This document shows, one piece after another, positions 8,274-17,213 of a stretch of DNA of 64,000 nucleotides. How positions within the stretch are numbered: position 1 is the first letter of the stretch; each line of letters begins with the position of its first letter. The stretch spans positions 124,001-188,000 of the forward strand of contig NZ_FOAS01000004.1 in assembly GCF_900109735.1 (NCBI RefSeq), in the 5' to 3' direction. The notes beneath the pieces were generated by a model. It saw only the letters and a list, made by a program, of their open reading frames with translations, made no database searches and had not been told where the DNA came from. The position numbers and the translations under genes are program-made. The stretch comes from Atopomonas hussainii (lineage in GTDB: Bacteria > Pseudomonadota > Gammaproteobacteria > Pseudomonadales > Pseudomonadaceae).

Positions 8274-9356
8274 AGCCTGCAAGCGCAAGGCTGGATCGTA
8301 GGGCGCGGGGTCGATAATCGGCTCGCGGCCGAGCATCAAATCGGCCAACAACTGACAGCTAGCCGGCGCCATCACCAAGCCATTGCGGAAATGCCCGCAG
8401 TTAAGCCACAACCCCTCAACACCCGGCACCTTACCGATAAATGGAATACCGTCCGGCGAGCCGGGCCGCAGGCCCGCCCAATGCCCAACCGGGGCTTGTT
8501 CGGCTAACGCTGGCAACAACGACGCCACACTGGCTTTTAAGTCATCCTGCGCTAACTGCGTCGGGGTTTTGTCGAAGCCTTCATATTCCAGCGTGCTGCC
8601 AAACAGAATGTGGCCGTCGCGACGTGGAATGGCATAACGCCCCTCGGCCAGCACCATGCTCTTTAGCCAACCGGGCTCTTTCTTATAAAGCAGCATCTGC
8701 CCCTTAACCGGCTCTACTGGCAAAGCCAAGCCCAGCGGCTTGAGTAGCTCCGCCGTCCAAGCTCCCGCGCACAACACCACTTGCTCGGCAGGCAGAAAAC
8801 CTTCGTGCGTATGCACGCCCTGCACACGCCCATCGCGCACCTCTAAGCGCTGCACCGCACAATGTTCGCGAAGCTCCACCTGCGGATTAGCCCTAAGCGT
8901 CGCCTCCAGCGCCTGCCCCAAGCGGGGGTTACGCACATTCGCCACCGATGGCATCCACAGCGCACGCTGAAACTGCTGACCCAGCGCTGGCACCTGAGCC
9001 CGCACATCGGTAGCGCTGACTTGCAACATCTCCCGCCCGTGCGCCTTAGCCCACGCCAAGGCACGCTCTTCGTTGGGCAAATCCAGCCAATACAAACCGG
9101 TGCGGGTCACTTCGGGATCAATACCGGTCTGCCCGTGCAGGCTGTCGGCCAACTGCGGATAAAAATCCTGTGACCACAGCGCCAAGGCCGTCACCGCTGG
9201 CGAATACCGCCACGGATACAACGGCGAAACAATCCCACCACCAGCCCACGAGGCCTCACGACAGAACGCTCCACGCTCCAGAAGAGTGCCCTGCCCTAAG
9301 GCACGCAAAGAAAGGGCCCCGATGACCCCGCCGCCAACACAAAGAAAATCCGGCAT
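8268..9356 (-). CDS. thiO: Glycine oxidase, thiamine biosynthesis
   Basis: A 362-residue FAD-dependent oxidase of the DAO/glycine oxidase family. It opens with a dinucleotide-binding motif (CVGGGVIGALSLRALGQG) and carries SWAGGGIVSPLYPW, the VLCAGAWTAELL segment and the late GHWAGLRPGSPDGIPFIG motif. ThiO converts glycine to the imine used to build the thiazole ring of thiamine. Position beside fimT matches the order I know from Pseudomonas. Length fits. It is transcribed away from the minor-pilin genes, with a 49-base divergent gap. Confidence 0.88.
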   Translation of the reverse strand: MPDFLCVGGGVIGALSLRALGQGTLLERGAFCREASWAGGGIVSPLYPWRYSPAVTALALWSQDFYPQLADSLHGQTGIDPEVTRTGLYWLDLPNEERALAWAKAHGREMLQVSATDVRAQVPALGQQFQRALWMPSVANVRNPRLGQALEATLRANPQVELREHCAVQRLEVRDGRVQGVHTHEGFLPAEQVVLCAGAWTAELLKPLGLALPVEPVKGQMLLYKKEPGWLKSMVLAEGRYAIPRRDGHILFGSTLEYEGFDKTPTQLAQDDLKASVASLLPALAEQAPVGHWAGLRPGSPDGIPFIGKVPGVEGLWLNCGHFRNGLVMAPASCQLLADLMLGREPIIDPAPYDPALRLQAL

Positions 9357-9405
9357 AGAAAAACTCGACTACCTTCTTATGACCAAACAGCAAGGAAGCT
9401 GAACA

Positions 9406-9915
9406 ATGCGACAAGAGCAAGGCTACACCTTATTAGATACTGCTCTAACGGCAACACTGTTATGCATGCTTTTACCACCCGCCCTCAATGGCATCACAAC
9501 CTTCTATCGCAACAATCAACTCGCCACCGCTAGCAATGCCATGCTGGGCATCCTGAATACCGCCCGCTTCGAAGCTGTCAGCCAAAAAAAGCCAGTGTCA
9601 ATTTGCTCTGGCACAACCCAGTGCCTGACAACACGCGACTGGAAAAACCAAATCATCATATTCACAGACAGCAACCAAAATGGTTTGGTTGATGGTGATG
9701 ACAAAATCTTACTTGCCAAGAACATCGGCAACGGCAACAGCTGGACCTGGAAGAGCTTTCGCAAGCGTCACCACCTCACCTACAAGGCGGACGGCATGAC
9801 TGCCGCCTTAAACGGCACGCTCACCGACTGCCATGAAAAAAGCTCTCAGCGCGCGATTATTGTGAACCTAGCCGGCAGGCCTCGACTCGAAAAACGTAGC
9901 CCTAACAAGTGCTGA
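9406..9915 (+). CDS. fimT: Type IV minor pseudopilin FimT (GspH/FimT family)
   Basis: A 169-residue prepilin-like protein. A short basic leader ends in Gly before a hydrophobic helix (MRQEQG | YTLLDTALTATLLCMLL), and the rest resembles GspH/FimT proteins (NTARFEAVSQKKPVSICSGT, then DSNQNGLVDGDDKILL). The residue at mature position 5 is Asp rather than the usual Glu. AAGGAAG precedes the ATG. It heads the minor-pilin cluster, separated from fimU by 100 bases. FimT-type minor pilins are implicated in DNA uptake in some bacteria; here that is inference. Confidence 0.85.
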   Translation: MRQEQGYTLLDTALTATLLCMLLPPALNGITTFYRNNQLATASNAMLGILNTARFEAVSQKKPVSICSGTTQCLTTRDWKNQIIIFTDSNQNGLVDGDDKILLAKNIGNGNSWTWKSFRKRHHLTYKADGMTAALNGTLTDCHEKSSQRAIIVNLAGRPRLEKRSPNKC

Positions 9916-9941
9916 CAACCCTTCATCGGCCTTGTTGCTCG

Positions 9942-9953
9942 CCTGTCGACAGG
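9942..9953. promoter_or_regulatory. 12-bp perfect palindrome between fimT and fimU
   Basis: CCTGTCGACAGG is a perfect palindrome 63 bases upstream of the fimU start, inside the only sizeable gap of the pilin cluster. It may be a regulator-binding site for the fimU-pilE transcript; no matching known operator is recognised. A 12-base palindrome can occur by chance. Confidence 0.25.
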
Positions 9954-10015
9954 TGCTCAGTACTTCTCCTGAAGCTTTCGTATGCTACATCCATGCGCAA
10001 TGGATGAGTTCCACC

Positions 10016-10492
10016 ATGAACAAAACAGCAGGATTTACACTAATCGAACTAATGGTCGTGATCGCCATTATCGGCTTCTTAGCGGCTTGGGGTCTGCCCG
10101 CCCTAACACAGATGACTCAGCGGTCTGACGTAGCTACAGACACGAATCGGCTTTTAGCGCTTATGCAATATGCGCGCAGTGAGGCTGTAACCAACAAACA
10201 AACTGTGACCGTATGCTCCTCTACCAACGGCGCAACATGCGCTGGCGATACAAACTGGAATCAAGCCATCATCGTGCTGCAAAACGCGAATGTACTGAGA
10301 AGCACCTCAATCATCACGTCAGAAAACACCATCACACTTGATGCAGGCGGAGCCACAGAGCTGACATTTAACGCTGACGGCACCGCAAGCGCAGCTAGCG
10401 TGACTGTCTGCGCATTGCCCGGCATTGGCGACCGGCAAATTAATGTCAATGGTTCAGGCCAAGCCCGTAGTGGAGTAATCGTATGCCCCTAA
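10016..10492 (+). CDS. fimU: Type IV minor pilin FimU
   Basis: A 158-residue minor pilin with a type III leader: MNKTAG | FTLIELMVVIAIIGFLAAWG, including Gly at -1, Phe at +1 and Glu at +5. The GspH-like C-terminal part includes LLALMQYARSEAVTNKQTVT and a cysteine pair. FimU is part of the FimU-PilVWXE-PilY1 complex that primes pilus assembly. I start at ATG 10016 next to the leader, with GGATGAG upstream; an in-frame ATG lies 12 bases before. It overlaps pilV by 10 bases. Confidence 0.88.
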   Translation: MNKTAGFTLIELMVVIAIIGFLAAWGLPALTQMTQRSDVATDTNRLLALMQYARSEAVTNKQTVTVCSSTNGATCAGDTNWNQAIIVLQNANVLRSTSIITSENTITLDAGGATELTFNADGTASAASVTVCALPGIGDRQINVNGSGQARSGVIVCP

Positions 10493-11028
10493 AAAACACT
10501 CGAGGCTTTACGTTAATCGAGGTACTGGTTGCCCTGTTAATTCTTGCTGTTGGCTTACTAGGTACCGCCTCATTAATGCTGCTCAGCATGAAGTCCAACC
10601 AAAATGCCTCTCAGCGTACTCAAGCCAGCTTATTGGCCTACGACTTAGCTGAAAGAATGCGCATGAATAGAACGGTAGCCGTAGAGAACGCCGCAGGTAG
10701 CGACTACACCATGAGCCTAAAAGCTAATGACTCGCCTCCCAGTTCGCCTAACTGCTTTGGTAGCTCTACCTGCAGCAACGCCGCCCAGCGTGCCCAAGAC
10801 CTACGCGAGTGGACGGAAAACTTCATCGACATTAACGGCGTCGGCGTTGACGGCGATGATTACCGCCCCGCAATTGCAGGCAGCACCTTTGTCATTACTA
10901 AAGCCAACACCAACCAATACACCATAACCATTGAGTGGCAAGAGTCTATTAACGGCGCCAGAGCCGCTAACGATCTAGATAACGATCGAGACGTTACTAA
11001 AAGCTTCAGCCTGAACGTAGAGTTATAA
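10483..11028 (+). CDS. pilV: Type IV minor pilin PilV
   Basis: A 181-residue minor pilin with leader MPLKNTRG | FTLIEVLVALLILAVGLLG. The helix and the following QNASQRTQASLLAYDLAERM segment are typical of PilV/GspI-like proteins, and a cysteine pair follows near residue 90. Its start lies inside the 3' end of fimU and pilW begins three bases after its stop, so translation is coupled. In Pseudomonas aeruginosa PilV joins PilW, PilX and PilY1 at the pilus base and tip. Confidence 0.9.
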   Translation: MPLKNTRGFTLIEVLVALLILAVGLLGTASLMLLSMKSNQNASQRTQASLLAYDLAERMRMNRTVAVENAAGSDYTMSLKANDSPPSSPNCFGSSTCSNAAQRAQDLREWTENFIDINGVGVDGDDYRPAIAGSTFVITKANTNQYTITIEWQESINGARAANDLDNDRDVTKSFSLNVEL

Positions 11029-11031
11029 ACT

Positions 11032-12009
11032 ATGAAGCAACATAGAAAACAAAGCGGCTTATCTCTCATAGAGCTAATGATAGCCTTGCTCATCGGCAGC
11101 ATTTTATTGCTAGGCGTACTGCAATTACTCTCCCGAACCACGTCCAACGACCGAGTAAACAATGCTCTAGCGCGCACTCAAGAAAGCGCTCGAATCGCCA
11201 TTGAGTTCATTCAACGCGATGCTCGACGCGCAAACTACCTTGGCTGCGCCAATGCCAACCAACCCACAGCCGACACACCAACCAGCGCGCAAACCGCAAT
11301 CGAAACGATGTTGGTCGCTACGGTAACGGGCACAGAGGGCGCGAATGGCAGCGACACCCTTTCTCTCTCATACGCCAGCAACACCGGGGCGACACTTACT
11401 AATATCGCAAACAATGGCATCACCTTTACCCCTGAAGTTAGCCATGCTGCCAATGAAACCTTCATGTTCACCGACTGCACAAATGTCGCCGTTATAAAGA
11501 CAAACTCCAGCAGTAATAGCACAGGCAGCATCACAAGCAGCGGTAATGAGTATGATCCCCGCGGAATCAATCCGTACACACAAGACAATGCAACAGGCAA
11601 CTCTGTCCCAGTAACTTTGTGGCAAATGGCAAATGCAAGCTACAGCATAAGAGACACTGGTCGTACCAACAGCAACGGCGATCCCATAATGGGGCTATTC
11701 AGGAACAATGACGAGATCATTGAAGGCGCAGAGAACCTTCAGATCCTTTATGGCTTAGCCAGCTCGCCAACTACCACACGGTGGGTTGATGCCGACGGAC
11801 TGACAGCGGCTAACTCTCGTCAAGTCTACCGAATAAAAGTCAGTATCGTCGTGGCGTATCCAGACCCACTGATCAACGCGCCCAACGGCAATGTTCTAGC
11901 AGTAGCAGACCTGAACAATCCAACATTAGCGGCTGCAAATGACGGAAGACTGCGCAGAGCCTTTACTTCAGAAATTGACATTAGAAATCGCCAACATCTT
12001 AGGAACTGA
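11032..12009 (+). CDS. pilW: Type IV minor pilin PilW
   Basis: A 325-residue prepilin. The leader QSG | LSLIELMIALLIGSILLLG is followed by QESARIAIEFIQRDARRANY, the conserved region of PilW/GspJ-like proteins, and a long C-terminal domain with RQVYRIKVSIVVAYPD near its end. It sits three bases after pilV and two before pilX. The last residues (SEIDIRNRQHLRN) resemble other PilW tails. Role: minor-pilin priming complex. Confidence 0.88.
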   Translation: MKQHRKQSGLSLIELMIALLIGSILLLGVLQLLSRTTSNDRVNNALARTQESARIAIEFIQRDARRANYLGCANANQPTADTPTSAQTAIETMLVATVTGTEGANGSDTLSLSYASNTGATLTNIANNGITFTPEVSHAANETFMFTDCTNVAVIKTNSSSNSTGSITSSGNEYDPRGINPYTQDNATGNSVPVTLWQMANASYSIRDTGRTNSNGDPIMGLFRNNDEIIEGAENLQILYGLASSPTTTRWVDADGLTAANSRQVYRIKVSIVVAYPDPLINAPNGNVLAVADLNNPTLAAANDGRLRRAFTSEIDIRNRQHLRN

Positions 12010-12011
12010 GC

Positions 12012-12506
12012 ATGAACTACGCACCTAAAAAACAAGGCGGGATTGCACTATTAGTGAGCCTGGTACTTCTGCTCACACTAACTATCATCGCAGTCACCGC
12101 CAGCAACACAGCGTCACTGCAAGAGCGCATGGCCCTGAATTCTCAACAAAACAATACCGCCTTCCAAGCAGCCGAAAGCGGCTTAGATTTTGTAAGCACT
12201 TCAATTGAAGCAGCCGCCAAAGGCAATGCCAATATGGACACCCTTGCCAGTACGCTGACCAACAACTACAACAGCGCCACCAAGACCACCAACAGCCTTA
12301 TTAGCGTGACCGGCCGACTAGAAACAGGCAACTCATTAGGCGGCAATATTGCCACCTACCGTTATGAATATCGCAGCTGCGGCTCAGCCACATCAGTGGC
12401 TGACACTCCCGTCACAACCTGCCCTGCCAATAACGCCGACCTTGATCCTCATGTGACCGCAAAACATGCCCAAGGTTATCGCGCGCGCATAGGCGTAATA
12501 AATTAA
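12012..12506 (+). CDS. pilX: Type IV minor pilin PilX
   Basis: A 164-residue protein with leader KKQGG | IALLVSLVLLLTLTIIAVT, without Glu at +5, as is normal for PilX/GspK-type tip subunits. The sequence after the helix (SLQERMALNSQQNNTAFQAA ESGLDF) is the typical PilX_N region. Two cysteine-containing segments lie in the C-terminal half. It is followed 20 bases later by pilY1 with its own ribosome-binding site (GAGGAAA). Confidence 0.87.
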   Translation: MNYAPKKQGGIALLVSLVLLLTLTIIAVTASNTASLQERMALNSQQNNTAFQAAESGLDFVSTSIEAAAKGNANMDTLASTLTNNYNSATKTTNSLISVTGRLETGNSLGGNIATYRYEYRSCGSATSVADTPVTTCPANNADLDPHVTAKHAQGYRARIGVIN

Positions 12507-12526
12507 ATAGCGCTGAGGAAAAGACC

Positions 12527-15500
12527 ATGAAATCAGCAAAAACGAATTTTTTTACTTTAAGCCTGGCGCTCAGTGGCAGCATTCTCAGCAGCGCACTTGC
12601 CCATGCAGATGACACTGAGGTGTTTTTCGGCGGCCCCGCTATCGACGACGCGACCAAGCCTAATGTTCTCTTTATCCTAGATAACTCAGGCTCGATGAAC
12701 TGGCGCCTCGATAACAACAACAATGCCAACGGCGTAAATTCTCGCCTCATGGTTTTAAAAGAAGCCTTTCAAGACATCGTCTACAATAGCAGCGGCATTA
12801 ACGTCGGTGTTATGGCGCTTAATCCTCGCGCCGAATACGGCAACACACGGATGATTTACCCGGTCACATATATTGACCAAGAACTCCCCACAGATGCTAC
12901 TCAAGTAGCGGGCACGCCTAGCATTCTGACCAGTGCCGACGATGCCGTTCAAGATCTTACCGGGCCAAACGCAGGCTCTGCGAATCTCAATACATCAAGC
13001 CTAGGCATGGGGCAAATTTCTGTTAGCACTAACGTCAGTCAGTCAAACAATATTACTTTGACAGGTGCTGGCGCTTTTTACTTGAAGAGCAATACCACCT
13101 GCCGTCTTACCCCAACGACAGACCCCAGCGGAGCTTGCCAAACCACCACGTTAAAAGACATCACGATAGATGGTAATGGCTCGCAGCCCAACAATGCACT
13201 ATTCCACTTTAGTGGGTTTAATATTCCCTCCGGCGCAACCATTGACGACGCCTACATCACATTCAGCGAAACTAATAGCAAAAACCATAAAGCCCCTTTT
13301 AGCTTTACCTTCGAGAACAGTGCGACGCCGAGCCTGCCCAATCACGGCACCCCGCTAGACAGCGCAAAAGTCTTTCTACCTAGCACCACGATATCGTCTA
13401 ACAGCAACTGGAAGAACTCGCCTGCCTCTTTCACCGTAACCAGTAGCATTCAAGCCATTGTAAACAGCAATATTGGCTCGGCGATAAACTCTGTACTGGT
13501 TTCAGTACAACCGACCAACAATACCAATTACACATTCTGCGCCAACCCTAATTCGTGCGGCGGCAACAGCCCCCGACTAGTTATTCAGTACACCTCTGCC
13601 CTAACCAGCACAGAGCAACGCATGACCGCTCTGCGCTTTCAGAACGTCGGCATCCCCCAAGGTGCTGTCATCACCAGCGCCGTACTCGGTTTTGCCCCGG
13701 CAGCCACGAGCGCCGTTGCAGACAACCCGAGCTTTTCAATCAAAGCCCAAGCAGCAAGTGACAGCGCTGCCTTTACTGCCGGCGAAAACTTAAACAGTCG
13801 TTCCAAAACTGTCGCCACTACCACTTGGACCCCTCCAAGCTGGACGGTACAAAACCCCTCTGTCGTCGAACCTGGCCCGGATGTAACCAACGTAGTACAG
13901 GAAGTTGTTAACCGTAGCGACTGGTGTGGCAACAACGCCATGGCGTTCTTTGTCACCCCGCTCACCGTCGGCTATAGAGCAGCCTGGAGCATTGATGGCG
14001 CACAAGGCCTACAGCCAACACTGACCATCAACTACACCGGCGGCAGTGGCTGTAATAACCCCATCGTTGAAACACGCGTTGGCGCCGAAAAGAACGATGG
14101 CGATCAGAACCTAAATAGCAATGCCAATTTAGGCAATAGCGTGCTCAATACACGCTATGCAGGCGCTCGCTTTGAAAAGCTGCCTATTCGCCGCAACGCA
14201 ACAATCATGGAAGCCAGCATTACTGTCACCCCAAGTAGTTCGATCACTTCAGGCGCAACTTTCACGCCGTTCATTCAAAACATTGGCAGCGCCCCTGAGC
14301 TATCGGCCGCTTACAATAACCTATCAGCACGAGCCAACATCAATGGCGGCACGTGCACTATTACTAGCAGCACTGGCAACTGGCCTGCAGACAAGCCTTA
14401 TACATGCAGCTCTACAGCGCTTAAAAACGCGCTACAAGCACTAGTTAATCGTGGCGACTGGGTGCCCAGCAATGATGTGGCAATTATTCTAGACAAAGGC
14501 AACAGCACCATCCCTATCAAGGCCTTTGAAAGCAACCCGGCTGAATCTATTAAGTTACGCATCAAAGTAGCCAATGGCGGATTAGATTCCTCAACTAACA
14601 CCGTACGTTATCAAGTTAACTCTCTAGTTCAATCAATGTATGCAGGCAACGGCACCCCTGTCGTTCCCGCCATGTACGATGCTGCTCAATATTTACGCGG
14701 CAACAGCAGTCCTATTACTAGCGCCTGTCAGTCAACCCATACCGTACTTCTCACCGACGGGGTGGCTAACTCAAACACCACAGCCGCTAAAAACGGGATT
14801 GGCTCACTCATTGGCTCAAGTTGCACGGGCGACTCTGGCAATGATGGCGAGCGCTGTGCACGTTCACTTTCAGAGTGGTGGGCAACACAAGATCAGACTC
14901 CGACAATTTCTGGTGACAACTTCGTAACCACGCATACTGTTGGCTTTGCCTTGGACGCCTCAGATGCAGCAACCAGCGCATCTATTAAAGACTTTCTGCA
15001 GGATCTTGCTACTGAAGGCGGTGGTACTTTCAACACCGCTAGCAATGCCTCAGACCTGACTCAAGTCTTTAACAATATCATTCAAGAGGTGTTAGCGACC
15101 GACACCACCTTTGTAAGTCCCGGCGCTACTGTTAACCAGTTCGAACGAACCGAGAACAAGAATGAAGTTTACTTCGCACTGTTCAAGCCATCTGATACTG
15201 ACCGCTGGGTTGGCAACCTCAAGCGCTTTAGTATTGACGATGGCACAGGTGATTTAAGCAAACTGATCTTAGATCGTGACGGCATCGCTGCAGTAGACCC
15301 ATTAACAGGCGGCTTTAAAACAACCTCACGAAGCTTCTGGTCCACCTCTGCCGACGGCAACAACACTGCTAATGGTGGGGCTGCATCGCAAATCCCCACA
15401 GCCGCTAGCAGAAACTTGCGCACTTATATCGGCAACGCTCCTAGCAGCCCAGTAACCCTCAATACCGCCGCGACAGAGCTGAGCAACAACAACACAAGCA

Positions 15501-17206
15501 TCCTTAATGGCCATTTAAATGCCACCGATGATGCAGAGCGCGTTAGCCTCATCAACTGGATTCGCGGGCAAAACGATGATAGTAGCCAGCGCAAGGCCAT
15601 GGGCGATCCACTGCACTCGGTACCTCAGCTAGTTACTTATGGCTGTACTGCCTGGTCAGGCGAGACTTGCACCAGCGAAGATCAAAGCGTTTATGTAGGC
15701 ACTAACGAAGGCTTTATTCAGGCGTTTAACACCAACACGGGTGCTGAACAGTTCGCCTTCATGCCGCAAGCCTTGCTTTCAAATATCAAAAAGCTGAAAA
15801 CAAACGCCAAAACAGCCTCCCCTAACCCCAAGCCTTATGGCATGGATAATAGTGTGCTGATTTGGAAAAACGACCTTAACGGCAACGGCCTTATCTACGG
15901 AGATATTGGCACTTCCAGCACCAGCCTCAACACTGGCGAATTTGTCTACCTCTACGCAACCATGCGCCGTGGTGGCCGTGACATATACGCCCTAGACATT
16001 ACCAACCGCTCATCACCACGCCTGCTATGGCAAATCCAAGGGGGCGTTACACCTGGGTTTGAGTACTTAGGTCAAACTTGGTCAGTGCCGGTGCGCGGTA
16101 AAATTAAGGTTGGCAGCGTAGATAAGAACGTGCTGATCTTTGGTGGCGGTTACAACCCGGCACAAGACAATGTCGATGTTCGCACTGCTGACACCTACGG
16201 CAACGCACTCTATATTGTCGATGCCGAAACCGGCAGCTTAATTTGGTCAGCTAGCAGTTTTGCTGGCCATACCAAAACTTTCACCAAAATGAAGTATTCC
16301 ATGCCTGCCTCACCGCGCATTTACGACATTGACGGTGACGGTTTAACCGATCAAATTCTGATTGGCGACGTAGGAGGTCAGCTCTGGCGCTTCTTCATCA
16401 ACAAAGGAGAGTCTGGCAGCAGCCTAGTCACTGGCATCGACAGTAACGGTAACAGCTCAGCAGACAATGCAGACGGTGTTATGGCGGACGTTGTGCCAAG
16501 TAACTACAGCTCTCTGACATTAGAGCAGCGCCAAGCCAATACTCGCCGGTTCTATAACACGCCTGACGCGGTGCTTCTGCAAACAGCTAGCGGCACATCC
16601 CTGGTCGTCAACATTGGCTCGGGCTATCGTGCCCACCCCTTAAGCACCCGGACGACTGACCGCTTCTACTCGTTCCGAAGCAGCATTACCTACAACCCAG
16701 CCAACGGAGCCCCTGGCACCAATACTGCCCTGACTGAAAGCGCGCTGTATGATGCCACTGACAACCTTGTACAAAGCGGTAGTAGCGCGGCACAAGAGGA
16801 AGCCGCAGAAGCCTTCGCAGAGCGTAATGGGGGCTGGTTTATTACTCTGACAGGAACCGGTGAAAAGAACCTAACTCGCGCACTTACTATTGAGGGCGTG
16901 ATCACTTTCACCACTTACGAGCCAACGGCCAATACTGCTGACTGTCGCGCTTCCGCCGGCATCAACTGGCGCTATGAAGTTAATCTTTATGATGCCACGC
17001 CGTTACCTGGAAACATTGACTCAACCAGCGGCAACGCCACACGAAAAACGAAGTTAAACTCTGGCGGTATTTCGGGTGACACTACTGTTCTGATTCGTGA
17101 CAACAGCAGTGGCGGCAGCAGTGGTGTCAAATGTAACGGCATCGAGTGTGAGGAATTTGACTTCAAATCCGGCACCGGCAAAATTTTCTGGATTGACGAG
17201 CTCTGA
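12527..17206 (+). CDS. pilY1: Type IV pilus tip adhesin PilY1, extended form
   Basis: A 1,559-residue exported protein, some 400 residues longer than the P. aeruginosa PilY1 I know. A signal peptide covers about residues 1-27. A von Willebrand A domain starts near residue 46 with the MIDAS motif DNSGSM (Asp52), is interrupted near residue 125 and resumes near residue 692 (LLTDGVANSNT). The inserted 560 or so residues hold three similar beta-rich units (about 211-355, 360-503 and 520-685), each with an RF-type first strand, a VN(R/S)-type helix and a closing LTINY-like strand. The C-terminal beta-propeller has the PilY1 calcium-loop motif DIDGDGLTD (Asp1267-Asp1275). PilY1 works at the pilus tip in adhesion and surface sensing. 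The insertion is the odd part; see findings. Confidence 0.92.
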   Translation: MKSAKTNFFTLSLALSGSILSSALAHADDTEVFFGGPAIDDATKPNVLFILDNSGSMNWRLDNNNNANGVNSRLMVLKEAFQDIVYNSSGINVGVMALNPRAEYGNTRMIYPVTYIDQELPTDATQVAGTPSILTSADDAVQDLTGPNAGSANLNTSSLGMGQISVSTNVSQSNNITLTGAGAFYLKSNTTCRLTPTTDPSGACQTTTLKDITIDGNGSQPNNALFHFSGFNIPSGATIDDAYITFSETNSKNHKAPFSFTFENSATPSLPNHGTPLDSAKVFLPSTTISSNSNWKNSPASFTVTSSIQAIVNSNIGSAINSVLVSVQPTNNTNYTFCANPNSCGGNSPRLVIQYTSALTSTEQRMTALRFQNVGIPQGAVITSAVLGFAPAATSAVADNPSFSIKAQAASDSAAFTAGENLNSRSKTVATTTWTPPSWTVQNPSVVEPGPDVTNVVQEVVNRSDWCGNNAMAFFVTPLTVGYRAAWSIDGAQGLQPTLTINYTGGSGCNNPIVETRVGAEKNDGDQNLNSNANLGNSVLNTRYAGARFEKLPIRRNATIMEASITVTPSSSITSGATFTPFIQNIGSAPELSAAYNNLSARANINGGTCTITSSTGNWPADKPYTCSSTALKNALQALVNRGDWVPSNDVAIILDKGNSTIPIKAFESNPAESIKLRIKVANGGLDSSTNTVRYQVNSLVQSMYAGNGTPVVPAMYDAAQYLRGNSSPITSACQSTHTVLLTDGVANSNTTAAKNGIGSLIGSSCTGDSGNDGERCARSLSEWWATQDQTPTISGDNFVTTHTVGFALDASDAATSASIKDFLQDLATEGGGTFNTASNASDLTQVFNNIIQEVLATDTTFVSPGATVNQFERTENKNEVYFALFKPSDTDRWVGNLKRFSIDDGTGDLSKLILDRDGIAAVDPLTGGFKTTSRSFWSTSADGNNTANGGAASQIPTAASRNLRTYIGNAPSSPVTLNTAATELSNNNTSILNGHLNATDDAERVSLINWIRGQNDDSSQRKAMGDPLHSVPQLVTYGCTAWSGETCTSEDQSVYVGTNEGFIQAFNTNTGAEQFAFMPQALLSNIKKLKTNAKTASPNPKPYGMDNSVLIWKNDLNGNGLIYGDIGTSSTSLNTGEFVYLYATMRRGGRDIYALDITNRSSPRLLWQIQGGVTPGFEYLGQTWSVPVRGKIKVGSVDKNVLIFGGGYNPAQDNVDVRTADTYGNALYIVDAETGSLIWSASSFAGHTKTFTKMKYSMPASPRIYDIDGDGLTDQILIGDVGGQLWRFFINKGESGSSLVTGIDSNGNSSADNADGVMADVVPSNYSSLTLEQRQANTRRFYNTPDAVLLQTASGTSLVVNIGSGYRAHPLSTRTTDRFYSFRSSITYNPANGAPGTNTALTESALYDATDNLVQSGSSAAQEEAAEAFAERNGGWFITLTGTGEKNLTRALTIEGVITFTTYEPTANTADCRASAGINWRYEVNLYDATPLPGNIDSTSGNATRKTKLNSGGISGDTTVLIRDNSSGGSSGVKCNGIECEEFDFKSGTGKIFWIDEL

Positions 17207-17213
17207 GGCCCTA

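Noticed and set aside
9919-9927. CCCTTCATC as a possible AlgR site before fimU
   Set aside because: Matches the AlgR consensus CCGTTCGTC at only seven of nine positions and such matches are frequent; kept out of the feature list.
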